NCBI RefSeq assembly: GCF_000511355.1
Contig: NC_023135.1
Span: forward strand, 1,328,371-1,392,370
Origin: Leisingera methylohalidivorans DSM 14336
GTDB taxonomy: Bacteria; Pseudomonadota; Alphaproteobacteria; Rhodobacterales; Rhodobacteraceae
Length of the DNA: 64,000 nucleotides
Direction of reading: 5' to 3'
Below, piece by piece: positions 1 to 8,518 of this stretch. Every line of letters starts with the position of its first letter. Position 1 is the first letter of the stretch. The position numbers and the translations under genes were made by a program. The notes under the pieces were generated by a model. The model saw only the letters and a list, made by a program, of their open reading frames with translations, was not told the DNA's origin and did no database searches.

Positions 1-139
1 GCTGCCGCACGGCGCCAGGGCGCCGGAGGAAACACGGTTTCCGCAGCCGGTGGCTGTCACTGAGGACGGTCCGGTGCCGGTGCCGCCATACAGTATTCCA
101 GAACCCCAAACGGAGCCGGAAGAGGAACCCGCGGCATGA
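1..139 (+). CDS. C-terminal end of a phage structural protein (partial)
   Basis: An open frame runs in from the left edge and stops with TGA at 137-139, overlapping the ATG of the next gene (ATGA). The visible 45 residues are rich in Pro and Glu and end in EEEPAA. No domain can be recognised from so short a tail. The 4-base overlap with a DUF4376-like gene and the lysis genes behind it suggest the end of a phage tail or tail-fibre protein. The identity is inferred only from context. Confidence 0.55.
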   Translation, partial: LPHGARAPEETRFPQPVAVTEDGPVPVPPYSIPEPQTEPEEEPAA

Positions 140-561
140 GCAATATCGACTTTTCGCAGCAGATCAGCCCCGAAGCCAAAGCGGCTAAGGCCCGCGTGGC
201 GCTGTTCGCAGATCTGGCCCGCATCCGCTGGGAGGCGGAAACCGGCGGCGTCACCCTGCAGGATGGGACCGCACTGCCGTCTGATGAGGTGTCCGCGCGC
301 AAATTGACCTCGGCCGTCACCAGTCTGCAGAACAGCATGGTCTCGGAACCGGTTGCCTGGAAGTTCCCAGGCGGATGGCAGGATCTGACGCAGGCGCAGA
401 TCGAAGCGGCCGCGGCGGCGGTGGCGCAGCATGTGCAGGCCTGTTTCTCGGCGGAGCGCACCGTTCATCAGCAGATTGATGCTCTGACTGATGCCCAGGT
501 GCCGGGCTTCGACGTGCAGGCGGCCTTCGGCGCGGCGCTGGCCGGGCAGGGGGGCGCCTGA
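136..561 (+). CDS. Phage DUF4376-like protein
   Basis: This 141-aa protein resembles the DUF4376 proteins found beside tail fibre genes in prophages: an N-terminal helix rich in Ala/Lys, then a central stretch with RIRWEAETGG, DG-T-LPSD and a late QIDALTDA segment. The family has no proven enzymatic role and is usually placed with tail assembly genes. Start and stop overlap both neighbours (ATGA at 136, TGATG at 559-563), so it is translated as part of a late phage operon. I recognise the family by resemblance only. Confidence 0.6.
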   Translation: MSNIDFSQQISPEAKAAKARVALFADLARIRWEAETGGVTLQDGTALPSDEVSARKLTSAVTSLQNSMVSEPVAWKFPGGWQDLTQAQIEAAAAAVAQHVQACFSAERTVHQQIDALTDAQVPGFDVQAAFGAALAGQGGA

Positions 562-875
562 TGGAGGATGCTGGCCTGGTAGACTGGCTGTCGAACTTGC
601 TTGGCGGCGCGGCGACCACACTGTTCGGCGCGGCGATGGGGCGCCTGATGTGGCATTCCGGCGAGGTGCGCAAAGGGCAACGCCGCTTCTTCGGCCCTGA
701 ACTGCTTTGGGAAGTCCCGGTGGCGATCGGCATGGCCATCATCGGCGAAGCGATTGCCAGCTACCTCGGCGCCAGCGCGACGGTCAGCACCGGGATCGTT
801 GCTCTGGCGGCCTATATCGGGCCGCGCGGTGCCGAGGTGCTGCTGACAAAATGGCTCAGCCGCACCCGCCCCTGA
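561..875 (+). CDS. Holin-like small membrane protein
   Basis: 104 aa. A short soluble N-terminus contains a Gly/Ala-rich amphipathic helix (about residues 9-30). Two predicted membrane segments follow at about 50-67 and 72-92, then a basic C-terminus ending RTRP. Small size, membrane segments, the one-base overlap with the preceding gene and the endolysin downstream fit a phage holin (the superfamily III type is possible). A holin would form the inner-membrane hole that releases the lysin. The assignment rests on topology and context, not on a diagnostic motif. Confidence 0.6.
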   Translation: MEDAGLVDWLSNLLGGAATTLFGAAMGRLMWHSGEVRKGQRRFFGPELLWEVPVAIGMAIIGEAIASYLGASATVSTGIVALAAYIGPRGAEVLLTKWLSRTRP

Positions 876-905
876 CTTAACCCAATCACCAATCAGCGAA
901 ACCAG

Positions 906-927
906 CCCCGCCTTGTGCGGGGTTTTT
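906..927 (+). terminator. Intrinsic terminator between holin-like gene and endolysin
   Basis: CCCCGC at 906-911 pairs with GCGGGG at 917-922 around a 5-nt loop and is followed directly by five T residues. It lies only 14 bases before the endolysin ATG, so it may attenuate transcription into the lysin gene rather than end the operon. Confidence 0.7.
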
Positions 928-940
928 CATTGGAGGCAGC

Positions 941-1714
941 ATGTCCAAAATCCTGACCCTTGAAACTCTGCAGCGGATTACCGGGCCGATGGCCGCAGGC
1001 GGCGCGCAGGAGCGCAACGCGAAATCCTTCCTGCTGGGCCTCAACACCTATGGCTTTGACTGCGGTTTGAACCGGCCGCACCGGCTGAGCTATCTGCTGG
1101 GGCAAACCCTGCTGGAAAGCGGAGCTTTCCGCTATGACCGGGAAATCTGGGGGCCGACGCCTGCGCAGGTTCGCTATGACGTGCGCACGGATCTTGGCAA
1201 TACGCCGGAGCGTGACGGCGACGGGTTCCGGTTCCGCGGCCGCGGGCCCTTCCAGATTACCGGGCGGGCCAATTATCGGGCCTTCACCGCCTGGGCGCGC
1301 CGCCGCGATCCAACAGCACCGGATTTCGAGGTGGATCCGGATGCGGTGAATCTGGACCCGTGGGAGGGGCTGGGGCCGCTCTGGTACTGGGACACGCGCG
1401 GGCTGAATGCGCCGGCTGATGCGGGCGACGTGCGGCGGGTCACCAAGCTGATCAACGGCGGCTACACCCATTTTGCCGGTCGGCAGCGTTGGACGGACCG
1501 GGCGCAGCTGGTGCTGCTGGGCTTCGCGGCCACGGATGCCCGCGCGTTCCAGCGTTCTGCCAGGCTGGCCCCTGACGGCATGATCGGGCCTGTAACCCGG
1601 GCCGCTATGCACAAGGCGCTGACTGCCCTGCCTCCTGCCGATCCTCTGCAGCTTGCACCAGTGCCGGGGCTGCCTGACTGGCTGCGCCGCTTCCTTGTCC
1701 TGGCCCGCAGCTGA
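941..1714 (+). CDS. GH19 chitinase-like endolysin
   Basis: 257 aa, predicted to cut peptidoglycan glycan strands at the end of the phage cycle. The GH19/lysozyme-like fold is seen from LLESGAFRYDRE (Glu59 and Glu68, the expected catalytic pair), the substrate loop FRGRGPFQITG around residues 92-104, and INGG near 173. A C-terminal segment (about 190-228, APDGMIGPVTRAAM) resembles a peptidoglycan-binding domain. There is no signal peptide, so it would need a holin, and two small membrane proteins flank it. The start at 941 follows a GGAGG ribosome site (932-936). Length is usual for prophage lysins of Rhodobacteraceae. Confidence 0.85.
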   Translation: MSKILTLETLQRITGPMAAGGAQERNAKSFLLGLNTYGFDCGLNRPHRLSYLLGQTLLESGAFRYDREIWGPTPAQVRYDVRTDLGNTPERDGDGFRFRGRGPFQITGRANYRAFTAWARRRDPTAPDFEVDPDAVNLDPWEGLGPLWYWDTRGLNAPADAGDVRRVTKLINGGYTHFAGRQRWTDRAQLVLLGFAATDARAFQRSARLAPDGMIGPVTRAAMHKALTALPPADPLQLAPVPGLPDWLRRFLVLARS

Positions 1715-1761
1715 GTGGTCCGAGGCGTTTCCTTTCCAATCCCAAACCAGAGGTGTGAACC

Positions 1762-2109
1762 ATGAACCTGAACGATGTCCTGCAGGAGCTTATGCCGGTG
1801 CTTGTCAGCGGCCTGAGCGTTTTCCTGTCCGCGATGATCGCCGCCGCCGCCCATAAGGCAAACCAGCGCTGGGGCCTCGATATCGAGGCGCGCCACCGTG
1901 AAGCGCTGCACAGCGCGATCATGAGCGGCATCAAGGCCGCCATCGAAGAGGGGCCGGAAGAGGCTGCCGACGTGCTGATCAGCTCGGCAGTGGGTTATGC
2001 CAAGGCGTCGGTCCCAGACGCCATCGCCAGGTTGAGTGCAGGCGACCCGGTGTTGCAGCGCCTGGCGCGCGGTAAGCTGATCGAAGCAACGGGCCGATAC
2101 GGCGGGTAG
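1762..2109 (+). CDS. Small phage membrane protein, possibly a second holin
   Basis: 115 aa with one N-terminal membrane segment (about residues 10-29, Val/Leu/Ala-rich). A charged, mostly helical cytoplasmic part follows and ends GRYGG. It sits 47 bases after the endolysin and before a strong terminator, so it is the last gene of the lysis module. A holin or antiholin role is plausible because a holin-like gene also precedes the lysin. No family motif was recognised. It stops with TAG, showing that TAG is an ordinary stop in this genome. Confidence 0.55.
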   Translation: MNLNDVLQELMPVLVSGLSVFLSAMIAAAAHKANQRWGLDIEARHREALHSAIMSGIKAAIEEGPEEAADVLISSAVGYAKASVPDAIARLSAGDPVLQRLARGKLIEATGRYGG

Positions 2110-2135
2110 ATTCGGGGTACAATCTGGCACTGGGA

Positions 2136-2163
2136 GGCCCCGGCATAGCCGGGACCTTCTTTC
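2136..2163 (+). terminator. Terminator at the end of the phage lysis module
   Basis: CCCGGC (2139-2144) and GCCGGG (2148-2153) pair over an ATA loop, extended by GG/CC after one mismatch, and are followed by a T/C-rich run. It separates the phage late operon from the cargo region. Confidence 0.65.
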
Positions 2164-2284
2164 GCTTCAGGCCCCTGGCTTTCTGGATCAGGCGATTGTT
2201 GGACAATTGAGCCAAGAGACAGTCCCGATGTAGGCTTGTCGGCCGTTCCATTACTATCCGGCCGCTGCGGGTGCGGTCGGCAAG

Positions 2285-2570
2285 TCACAGCGTGGCGTGA
2301 TCATCGACGCGGGTTGCCGTGTCAAGGATGCTGCCGGTGCGAAACTCCTTGGTCAATTTTCCGGAAGCGAGCGCTCGCCAAGGCGGTGTAGCCTTGTTTG
2401 ATGTTGCAGACTCCACCGGCGACTGCGAAGCGCAGAAAGCGCTCTTTGCAAACTCGGCCGTTTGAAGCAGCCAGCCGAGATAGTATGCGGCGGCGCCGTC
2501 CGCCGTTCCTGCCGTTCGCTGCGACTGCGAGGTTTCGGACCCGGTGAGCTCACACAGTGCGGACAAAGCG
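2285..2570 (-). repeat. Intergenic repeat copy R1 (two blocks, minus orientation)
   Basis: Read on the minus strand, 2566 to 2431 aligns with plus-strand 10908-11035, with shared words such as CTCGCAGTCGCAGCGAACGG and AAACGGCCGAGTTTGCAAAG. The second half (about 2440 to 2290) aligns with plus-strand 9928-10075, sharing TTTCGCACCGGCAGCATCCT. R1 is therefore the fullest copy of a roughly 280-bp diverged intergenic repeat. It has no transposase and no long conserved coding frame. It fills most of the 590-base space between the lysis module and the TIR-like gene. Confidence 0.6.
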
Positions 2571-2702
2571 GCCATTTACGAATGAAAACCCATCTCAGAA
2601 GTGCTGTTCGAAGTCATACAAACTGCTTTTCTGCGCTTTAAATCAAGTGGCACCGGGTGGTATGGCCCGCTGGACGGATCAAACAAATGATAGGAAGCGT
2701 GG

Positions 2703-3977
2703 ATGTCGGAGACGGTATTCTGGTCTTGGCAGGCTGATCTCAACCCGAAGGTGAACCGTTCATTTATTCGGGCCGCCTTGGATGCTGCAAGGGGCAAGGC
2801 ACAAGAGGAGCTGCAACTCGAGGAACCTGAGCGGACGATCGCGCTCGACCACGACACGAAGTCAGCGCAGGGTATGGCGGACATCGTAGGAACCATCTTT
2901 GAACAGGTTGCCAAGGCAGCCATCTTCGTGGCGGACGTTACACCTGTTACGACCAGCGAGGCAGGGAAAGCCGTCCCCAATCCAAACGTGATGATTGAGC
3001 TTGGCTACGCTATGCGTGCGCTTGGCCCTGAGAGGATCATTGCCGTCCTGAACGTTGGCTGTGGAAGTGGTCCTGAGGCCCTTCCTTTCGACATTCGCCA
3101 GAGGCGGATCTTGACCTACAACCTTCCACCAGAAGCAGATTCCGCGGCCCGAGCCAAGGCGCGATCGAAGCTAACGGATGATCTCGCGACTGCACTTGTA
3201 GCGAACCTCCAAGCGATCGAACGGATCGAAACAGAGCATACCGAGATCGAGATGGCGGAGGAGGACAGGCACAGACCTGGGGTCTGGAAGGGACATTGGC
3301 CTGCGATTCACCGAGCGGCCTTCGGTCAAGAAAAGTCGGTGCTGCCAAAACTAGTGCCAAGAGCCGTCCTTAGAGTCGCCCCGGCGGAGTGGCCCTCAGG
3401 CATTCCGCCGATCGCCATGCTTGATGGGCTGTCGGCCGAAGCGACACTCTATGCGCCCTACGGTACGGGAACGTCGGGCGACCATGGCCCGTTCCAGGAT
3501 GGATACCTCGCCTACTGGATGCCCCCAGAGTCCAGCAACGGTTCAGAAATTTCGGTTTTCAATGTAGCGGCTTTCTTAGAAAGTCCCGGTGAAGTGTGGT
3601 TGTCCGATGGCGCAATCGTGGAAAAAAGAGGGGGAAAGACGTTCGTCTCACATAGCCACCTCATGATGAACTGGATCCGCGGACTGGACCGATCTCATGC
3701 ACTTTTAGACGAACTCGGAGCAGGACAACGGCGACGGGTCCTTCTGGAAGTCAGCGATCTGTCTGGCACCTATTGGTCGACGCAGCAGGGCTACGTTCCT
3801 AGTAAAAACAGGAAGACTCGAGTGGCGTACGATCGGACTGAAGCTAAGTGGGAGCCTGCCGTCCGGAAGGATACGCTTAGACAAGCATGGAACGCGCTCA
3901 GGAACGCGTATTCGGAACCTCCGATGTCCGCAGATAACTTTGATCAATATTACCGTGCACGAGCGGGGTCGGCCTGA
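2703..3977 (+). CDS. TIR-like domain protein, candidate anti-phage effector
   Basis: 424 aa. The N-terminal 130 residues look like a TIR/nucleoside-hydrolase-like fold: VFWSWQAD near residue 5, a FVADVT strand (75-80) and NPNVMIELGYA (93-103). Glu99 sits where TIR NADases and related effectors place their catalytic Glu. The C-terminal two thirds (about 190-424) show no domain I recognise and may be a sensor. Proteins with this 'SWQ...NPNV-ELGYA' pattern are common in mobile islands. NAD cleavage or nucleotide binding is inference. It stands alone, with a GGAAG ribosome site just before 2703 and repeats on both sides. Confidence 0.6.
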   Translation: MSETVFWSWQADLNPKVNRSFIRAALDAARGKAQEELQLEEPERTIALDHDTKSAQGMADIVGTIFEQVAKAAIFVADVTPVTTSEAGKAVPNPNVMIELGYAMRALGPERIIAVLNVGCGSGPEALPFDIRQRRILTYNLPPEADSAARAKARSKLTDDLATALVANLQAIERIETEHTEIEMAEEDRHRPGVWKGHWPAIHRAAFGQEKSVLPKLVPRAVLRVAPAEWPSGIPPIAMLDGLSAEATLYAPYGTGTSGDHGPFQDGYLAYWMPPESSNGSEISVFNVAAFLESPGEVWLSDGAIVEKRGGKTFVSHSHLMMNWIRGLDRSHALLDELGAGQRRRVLLEVSDLSGTYWSTQQGYVPSKNRKTRVAYDRTEAKWEPAVRKDTLRQAWNALRNAYSEPPMSADNFDQYYRARAGSA

Positions 3978-4237
3978 TGGGGTAGAGAGGCGCGTCGGCT
4001 GCTGGTGGATCCAGTCCCAGCAGCTGGGCCGTATAAGTCTCAAGGGCGGCAGCCGAGGGGGCGCCGCCGGTTCACGACGGGTGAAGCAGGCGAATGCTCA
4101 TTATGCTGCGCGGTCTGTAATTGGGGTTGGGTCGGGCTTGTACTTTGCAATTCGCCATACATTAGAGAAGTATCTTCGACCTATCGACAGGCACAGAAAC
4201 CGCTCTCCCCTGCTAGGCTGTGGGAAACGGCCACAAA

Positions 4238-4309
4238 GGGCTCACTGCCGCCTTGCGGCGCTGCGGCGTGCTGATCGGCGGCTTAGTTAGCTACCGGCAC
4301 TTCCGCAGG
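4238..4309 (+). repeat. 72-bp repeat, copy A
   Basis: This segment matches the reverse complement of 10096-10167 over 72 bases with six differences and no gaps. It contains GC-rich self-complementary words (CCGCC TTG CGGCG). It lies in the 470-base space between the convergent TIR-like and HNH genes, where no gene is seen. Confidence 0.75.
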
Positions 4310-4450
4310 TGACCGCAGGCAGCCTTCTCAGACATTCAGGCCACGTGCAGTAAAATTTCTTCTGCAAAAGCAGAGGGTTAAGGAAGCTTCCTGGCATCTG
4401 ATCTGTAGCTAGCTAACGTCTTCATCTTTGACGCGGCAAACTGGCGCGGT

Positions 4451-5182
4451 TTAGGTTGGCTTTTTCAATGCGGCCCGGAGTTGATCCATACTCCACCAAG
4501 GGCGGGCAGAGTGAACCATCCTGTGGCAATTGGCACATAGAAGAACGAGGTCGGCCAACGTTGTGGTTTGCCCTTTCTCAATCTCGGAAACTGGCTTGGT
4601 GTGGTGGCACTCCATGAACCCATCGCCGCGCTCACCGTAGACTTTTGTGAAGTCGAAGTAGCAGGCCTCACAGAAAAGGCGCCCGTGCTTATTGATAAAC
4701 GACGCCTTTTTCCTCTTGGTGATACTCCTGTCACGCTCCCTGTAGCGGTGCAGGCGAGACAATAGTCTGCCTTCCTGTGCTTCGGGTTCGTCGTCATCCT
4801 GAAGCACCGGTGCGTCTTCAGTTACGCAATTCGCACAAGTGTTGAGAATCGTCGCAACGACTTTTCTGAGTTCGGCTGGACGGTCGGCGTATTCTTGCCA
4901 GACCACCTTTTCAAGCTTATTGCCTCGGGTAAGGCCTGCGGTTTCAAATTCGGGATCATGGGACCGGAAGTTCAGTAGCTTCATTGAAACGCCAGCGGCG
5001 TTCCTCAGGGTATCTGATCCAGTCAGGCCAAGGGCTTTGGCAACTAAGCCGATCCTCGCCGTCAACTCTAAGACGCCCTTGCCTGTCGGCGAAAAATAGT
5101 CGTCCCGATTCTCCAGATAGTAATCAAGGGCAACAAGAAGCTCGTCGCGGGTCCAATTCGGATTGCGGGTTGTTTCTACCAT
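4451..5182 (-). CDS. McrA-like HNH endonuclease (candidate type IV restriction enzyme)
   Basis: 243 aa. The C-terminal HNH/zinc-finger nuclease has CEAC (Cys171, Cys174), ECHHTKP (His193, His194) and LLCANCHRMVH (Cys216, Cys219, His220, His224), as in McrA-type enzymes that cut modified DNA. The N-terminal part (residues 7-110, NWTRDELLVALDYYL onward) matches a domain often fused to such HNH modules and probably senses DNA. No methyltransferase is nearby, which favours a modification-dependent nuclease. A 64-aa gene lies 18 bases upstream on the same strand. Specificity cannot be read from the sequence. Confidence 0.75.
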   Translation of the reverse strand: MVETTRNPNWTRDELLVALDYYLENRDDYFSPTGKGVLELTARIGLVAKALGLTGSDTLRNAAGVSMKLLNFRSHDPEFETAGLTRGNKLEKVVWQEYADRPAELRKVVATILNTCANCVTEDAPVLQDDDEPEAQEGRLLSRLHRYRERDRSITKRKKASFINKHGRLFCEACYFDFTKVYGERGDGFMECHHTKPVSEIEKGQTTTLADLVLLCANCHRMVHSARPWWSMDQLRAALKKPT

Positions 5183-5200
5183 AAGCCTATTGATTTCCGG

Positions 5201-5395
5201 TTAGCGTGGGGGGCACCACACACTTGGCTCGTCCGCTTCTTGGTCTGGCCACTCTACATCGTCGCAAAGCGGGTATAGGTTGGTGTCCTGGTGTCCGACC
5301 AATGCGAAGGCTTCGGCCTCGCTTGATGCTCTTACCATGCCCTCAGGAGGGCTCGGCGTGGCAATGTCAGCAGCGATGCAGTAAGACCAGATCAT
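5201..5395 (-). CDS. Small acidic protein upstream of the HNH nuclease
   Basis: 64 aa from ATG at 5395, ending 18 bases before the HNH gene on the same strand, so they probably share a transcript. The protein is acidic (CDDVEWPDQEADEPSVW near the end), with no membrane segment and no motif I recognise. The longer frame upstream of 5395 runs into repeat-like sequence, so the internal start is preferred. It could be a partner or inhibitor of the nuclease, but that is speculation. Confidence 0.4.
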   Translation of the reverse strand: MIWSYCIAADIATPSPPEGMVRASSEAEAFALVGHQDTNLYPLCDDVEWPDQEADEPSVWCPPR

Positions 5396-5576
5396 GGCTG
5401 CAGCCTCCACTATTCCAGTTAACGAACGGTAAATGCCAGCCCAAACTCGACATTCGTAAGAGGCGCAGCAATGGGTCTGCTGCGGGTGCGAAGCCTTTGG
5501 GCCATTTCCCCTTAAGCCGCCATCCAGCAGGCGGTGGCGGTCGAGGGCGATGCTGCGCTCCGCTCGAGTGTCAGAG

Positions 5577-5603
5577 AAGCGCAGGAAGCGGACTTCGCAA
5601 AAC
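5577..5603. repeat. Short repeat fragment R2
   Basis: AGCGCAGGAAGCGGACTTCG resembles the CGCAGAAAGCG...TTTGCAAA core of the repeats at 2431, 6928 and 11035. Only this short piece is convincing. The rest of 5396-5890 shows no gene. Confidence 0.3.
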
Positions 5604-5895
5604 TGTAAACAATGGCTGCTAATCGCGGCAAGCCGAGCCATAGCAGTCATGCATCTCGTCAACTCTCGCCTTGGTGCGGCTTCACCGAATCGGCCATTCG
5701 CAGCGTTTGCGAAACCGATTACTCGATGGAAGTCTGCAGCGCCGAAATATCTGTCCTTCGACGCGATTGTGCCAAGCCTTGCTTTCGAGCCAGTGCCGTC
5801 ATTTTCGAGTTTCTTTCGGTAGCAAAAAGGTATTAACCTCGGCCATCAGTCCATTGATTACTTTGGAATGTCCGATTAGAGTTAATCCGTTACAG

Positions 5896-5925
5896 CTGAC
5901 CTGCCTTAGAGCACAGCAATACTAT
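5896..5925 (+). promoter_or_regulatory. Possible promoter of the 306-aa gene
   Basis: CTGACC (5896-5901) and TACTAT (5920-5925) are spaced 18 bases apart in an AT-rich stretch. Transcription would start near 5932, leaving a very short leader to the TTG at 5945 or about 40 nt to the ATG at 5972. Confidence 0.3.
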
Positions 5926-5944
5926 ATAAGTTTTGGATTGAATA

Positions 5945-6865
5945 TTGAAACACTCACAAATTGACCAGCTCATGGCTGATATTGCCAAGCTGTATGCTAT
6001 GGACATTGGTGATTTCTCCGCGGCGCTGGAAAGCCAGTTGATGACCGAGCGGCGACGCAAAGTTGGTGTTTTCATCACCTTACCCCGTAAAGCGCAGGTG
6101 TGCAGTCTAGACAGATCGCAACTCATGCATCTGCACTCGTCGCTACTGCTTGATTGGATGCACTTCCATACGCGATGTTTGGTGCCGATTTATCGAAAAG
6201 TACGCCGCGCTGAGTTTAATCCTGAGCCGTATACGACGATCGTCAACAACATCCAAAAATCCCTAGAAGACGGTAAGTCATTAAAAGATCGTGTTTCCCG
6301 CCAAGTTCTAAAGGACTTTAAACGCGCGGAGCTTAAACAAGATCCGCTGCTATGGCACTGGAATATTCACCACTTTCATCTAGGGAATTTTGACCCCAAT
6401 TTAGGTTATGCAGAAGGCACGGATGATCTATTGTTCGTCTACGCTGACCGACAGGAAGCGGTCATTCTGGGCATCGCCAAACATGATCAGATCGGAGAGC
6501 TCTGGCTTCTGGATAAGCTGTTTTACACGGCCCCGGATTTGCTCGAAAGATTCACGCTCAAAGACGTCATTGGCATCAGCGGTCCCTCGGACCCCTCTCG
6601 TAAGAAATTGTGGAAAAACCTGAACTTTACGCATCAATATCAGGGCCGTCTTATACACCCCCCGGGTTTGGGGGTTGCTTCTAGCGGACACGCCACGCGC
6701 CTTGTTCTCTCCAAGAATAAGTTACTTCAAGCTATCTCTAACCATGATCGCCAGCTGCCATACGGAGCGCGAGAAGTCGCACTTGCCTCACTAAGATTTG
6801 ACGGAAGCAGTGTAAACGTCGTGCTGCCAAATGGCCAGATTATGGCTAGCCAGCCATTGGTTTGA
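5945..6865 (+). CDS. Unknown 306-aa island protein
   Basis: I do not recognise this protein. It is soluble, with no signal peptide or membrane segment. An N-terminal helical part (to about residue 130) is rich in Lys/Arg. A central block has DPLLWHWNIHHFHLGNF near residue 140, then LLFVYADRQEAVILGIAKHDQIGELWLLDKLF. The His-rich LWHWNIHHFHLG followed by a two-strand 'VYAD...ILGIAKH' unit looks like a compact enzyme core. Base use is clearly AT-richer than the core genes, which suggests transfer. It stands alone between repeat copies. The start is uncertain: TTG at 5945 or ATG at 5972. Confidence 0.6.
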   Translation: MKHSQIDQLMADIAKLYAMDIGDFSAALESQLMTERRRKVGVFITLPRKAQVCSLDRSQLMHLHSSLLLDWMHFHTRCLVPIYRKVRRAEFNPEPYTTIVNNIQKSLEDGKSLKDRVSRQVLKDFKRAELKQDPLLWHWNIHHFHLGNFDPNLGYAEGTDDLLFVYADRQEAVILGIAKHDQIGELWLLDKLFYTAPDLLERFTLKDVIGISGPSDPSRKKLWKNLNFTHQYQGRLIHPPGLGVASSGHATRLVLSKNKLLQAISNHDRQLPYGAREVALASLRFDGSSVNVVLPNGQIMASQPLV

Positions 6866-6927
6866 GATAGCGCCGCTTAGCCGCGACTGTGCTTGATTAT
6901 GGAAGACTTGTGTGAAGGCCAAGTAAA

Positions 6928-7056
6928 CGCAGAAAGCGGGCTTCGCAAAGTCAGGTCCAGCGGGCGGCGGGACCTGACTGACCGGCCCTTTCTGGCCCTT
7001 GAGCACTTTGATAAAACGCTGTAGCCGCAACCCGCATTCCTGCCGTTCGCTGCAGG
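6928..7056 (-). repeat. Intergenic repeat copy R3 (partial)
   Basis: It begins with CGCAGAAAGCGGGCTTCGCAAAG and ends with TTCCTGCCGTTCGCTGC, the same two ends in the same order as 2431-2525. The middle has diverged and carries GGTCC/GGACC and GGCCC inverted words. It lies between the 306-aa gene and ptuA. Confidence 0.5.
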
Positions 7057-7168
7057 CGCATTATCTGGCTGATCAATACCATAGTACGCTGGACTATATG
7101 AGCGTTCATCTTGAAGTTGACCTGTGATGTGATATTCGTTCGTAGTAGGCAGGGCACGAGGTTGTTTT

Positions 7169-8518
7169 ATGCAAAACTTTTCTAAGATTGAGATTTCTGA
7201 CTGGCGGAATCTCAAAGATCTGGTGATTAGATTTCACCCCAGCCTTACCATAATCACCGGGCCAAATGGTTCTGGAAAGAGTACCATACTTTCACTTATC
7301 GCGTCGAGTCTGGAGGATGAGCAAGGGCAAGGTGCTATCTACCTAGCCACACCAGTTGACGATGAACAAACGGGTGAACGTACCTACTCAGCCACCGGTT
7401 GGTGGTCAACAGTTCTTGCGCGTACACAGAAGCTTCTTGGCAAGCAGAAATCAGCAGGCAAACCAGAAGATAAAGATACTGACCCGAATTATATTGGAAC
7501 CTTGACCTACGGAAATGAACAAGAATGCTTCCTTAGACGTCCTACGATTTCAGATATTGAATACAAGGTAGTTCTCGAGGGTGTCCAAAAAAAGCAGGGA
7601 TTTCAAATAGGTTCACATCGTGCTTCGCCAAGATATCAGAAAATTGATAGTATCCCGTTTGGAAACCTGAGTTTGGATAGGGCCTTTAGCGCGTTTAAAT
7701 TTGCTCAAAACAACTACGGCACCGAAAACAGATACCACGGCGAGACACGTAGGCAGCTTGGAGATCCACTGCTACCCTTTAAGGAAATCTTGATCGGATT
7801 TGCAGGATTTGGTTCCGATAACTCAGACATGAAAGCAGACCCCGAGGTGAAGGGGATGTTTCAGGCGTTTCAGGATATTCTGAGAAAGACTCTTCCGCGC
7901 GAAATTGGTTTTAAGAGCCTTGAAGTCAGGCGACCAGAGCTGATCCTTAAAACAGACACTGGCGAGTTTCCAATTGACGGTGCATCGGGTGGCTTAATGT
8001 CTGTAATGCAGGTCGTGTGGCAGATTTTTCTCTACACAAAATCTGGCAAGAGTCACCCGACCATTGTTTTGGACGAACCAGAGAACCATCTACACCCATC
8101 TCTACAACGGGAGTTTCTCAGAAATCTTGTGACCGCGTTTCCATTGGTTCAGTTTGTCGTGGCAACGCACAGTCCGTTCATCGTTTCATCAGTCCGAGAA
8201 GCACACGTGTATGCACTCAGAGCTTTGCCTGTTTTGCCGAAAAAAAACGGTCCATCCGAGGTCAAGAACAGCTCTTCTTTTAGAGCAGAAATGATCGACC
8301 TTAAAGAACAGGCAGGACCAGCAACCCAAGTGCTCTCTGAAGTTCTAGGGGTTCCCATAACTTTACCAATTTGGGCCGAGGAAGACCTAGTGCGGATTAT
8401 CAGAAAATACGAAGAGCGGGAACTGAGCCGGGATCTTCTTGATGAAATGAAAAAAGAGTTGCAAACGGCAGGCCTGGGCTGTTTGTTTCCTGAAGCTCTA
8501 GCAGGATTGGCGCGATGA
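7169..8518 (+). CDS. ptuA: Septu-type AAA ATPase PtuA
   Basis: 449 aa SMC/RecF-like ATPase, the likely sensor and energy unit of a two-gene anti-phage system. Walker A is GPNGSGKST (31-39), an ABC-like signature GASGGL lies at 271-276, Walker B is VLDEPE (Asp302, Glu303), and the H-loop is ATHSP with His334. A long insertion between Walker A and the signature carries the coiled or dimerisation region. The downstream HNH gene overlaps the stop by four bases (ATGA at 8515), the layout of PtuA-PtuB. No reverse transcriptase lies nearby, so this is stand-alone Septu, not the Ec78 retron version. The gene is AT-richer than core genes. Confidence 0.85.
   Translation: MQNFSKIEISDWRNLKDLVIRFHPSLTIITGPNGSGKSTILSLIASSLEDEQGQGAIYLATPVDDEQTGERTYSATGWWSTVLARTQKLLGKQKSAGKPEDKDTDPNYIGTLTYGNEQECFLRRPTISDIEYKVVLEGVQKKQGFQIGSHRASPRYQKIDSIPFGNLSLDRAFSAFKFAQNNYGTENRYHGETRRQLGDPLLPFKEILIGFAGFGSDNSDMKADPEVKGMFQAFQDILRKTLPREIGFKSLEVRRPELILKTDTGEFPIDGASGGLMSVMQVVWQIFLYTKSGKSHPTIVLDEPENHLHPSLQREFLRNLVTAFPLVQFVVATHSPFIVSSVREAHVYALRALPVLPKKNGPSEVKNSSSFRAEMIDLKEQAGPATQVLSEVLGVPITLPIWAEEDLVRIIRKYEERELSRDLLDEMKKELQTAGLGCLFPEALAGLAR

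Noticed and set aside
5945..6865. Reverse transcriptase for an Ec78-like retron with ptuA/ptuB
   Set aside because: No YxDD motif or other RT blocks; VYAD is not followed by the RT pattern, and a repeat separates it from ptuA.
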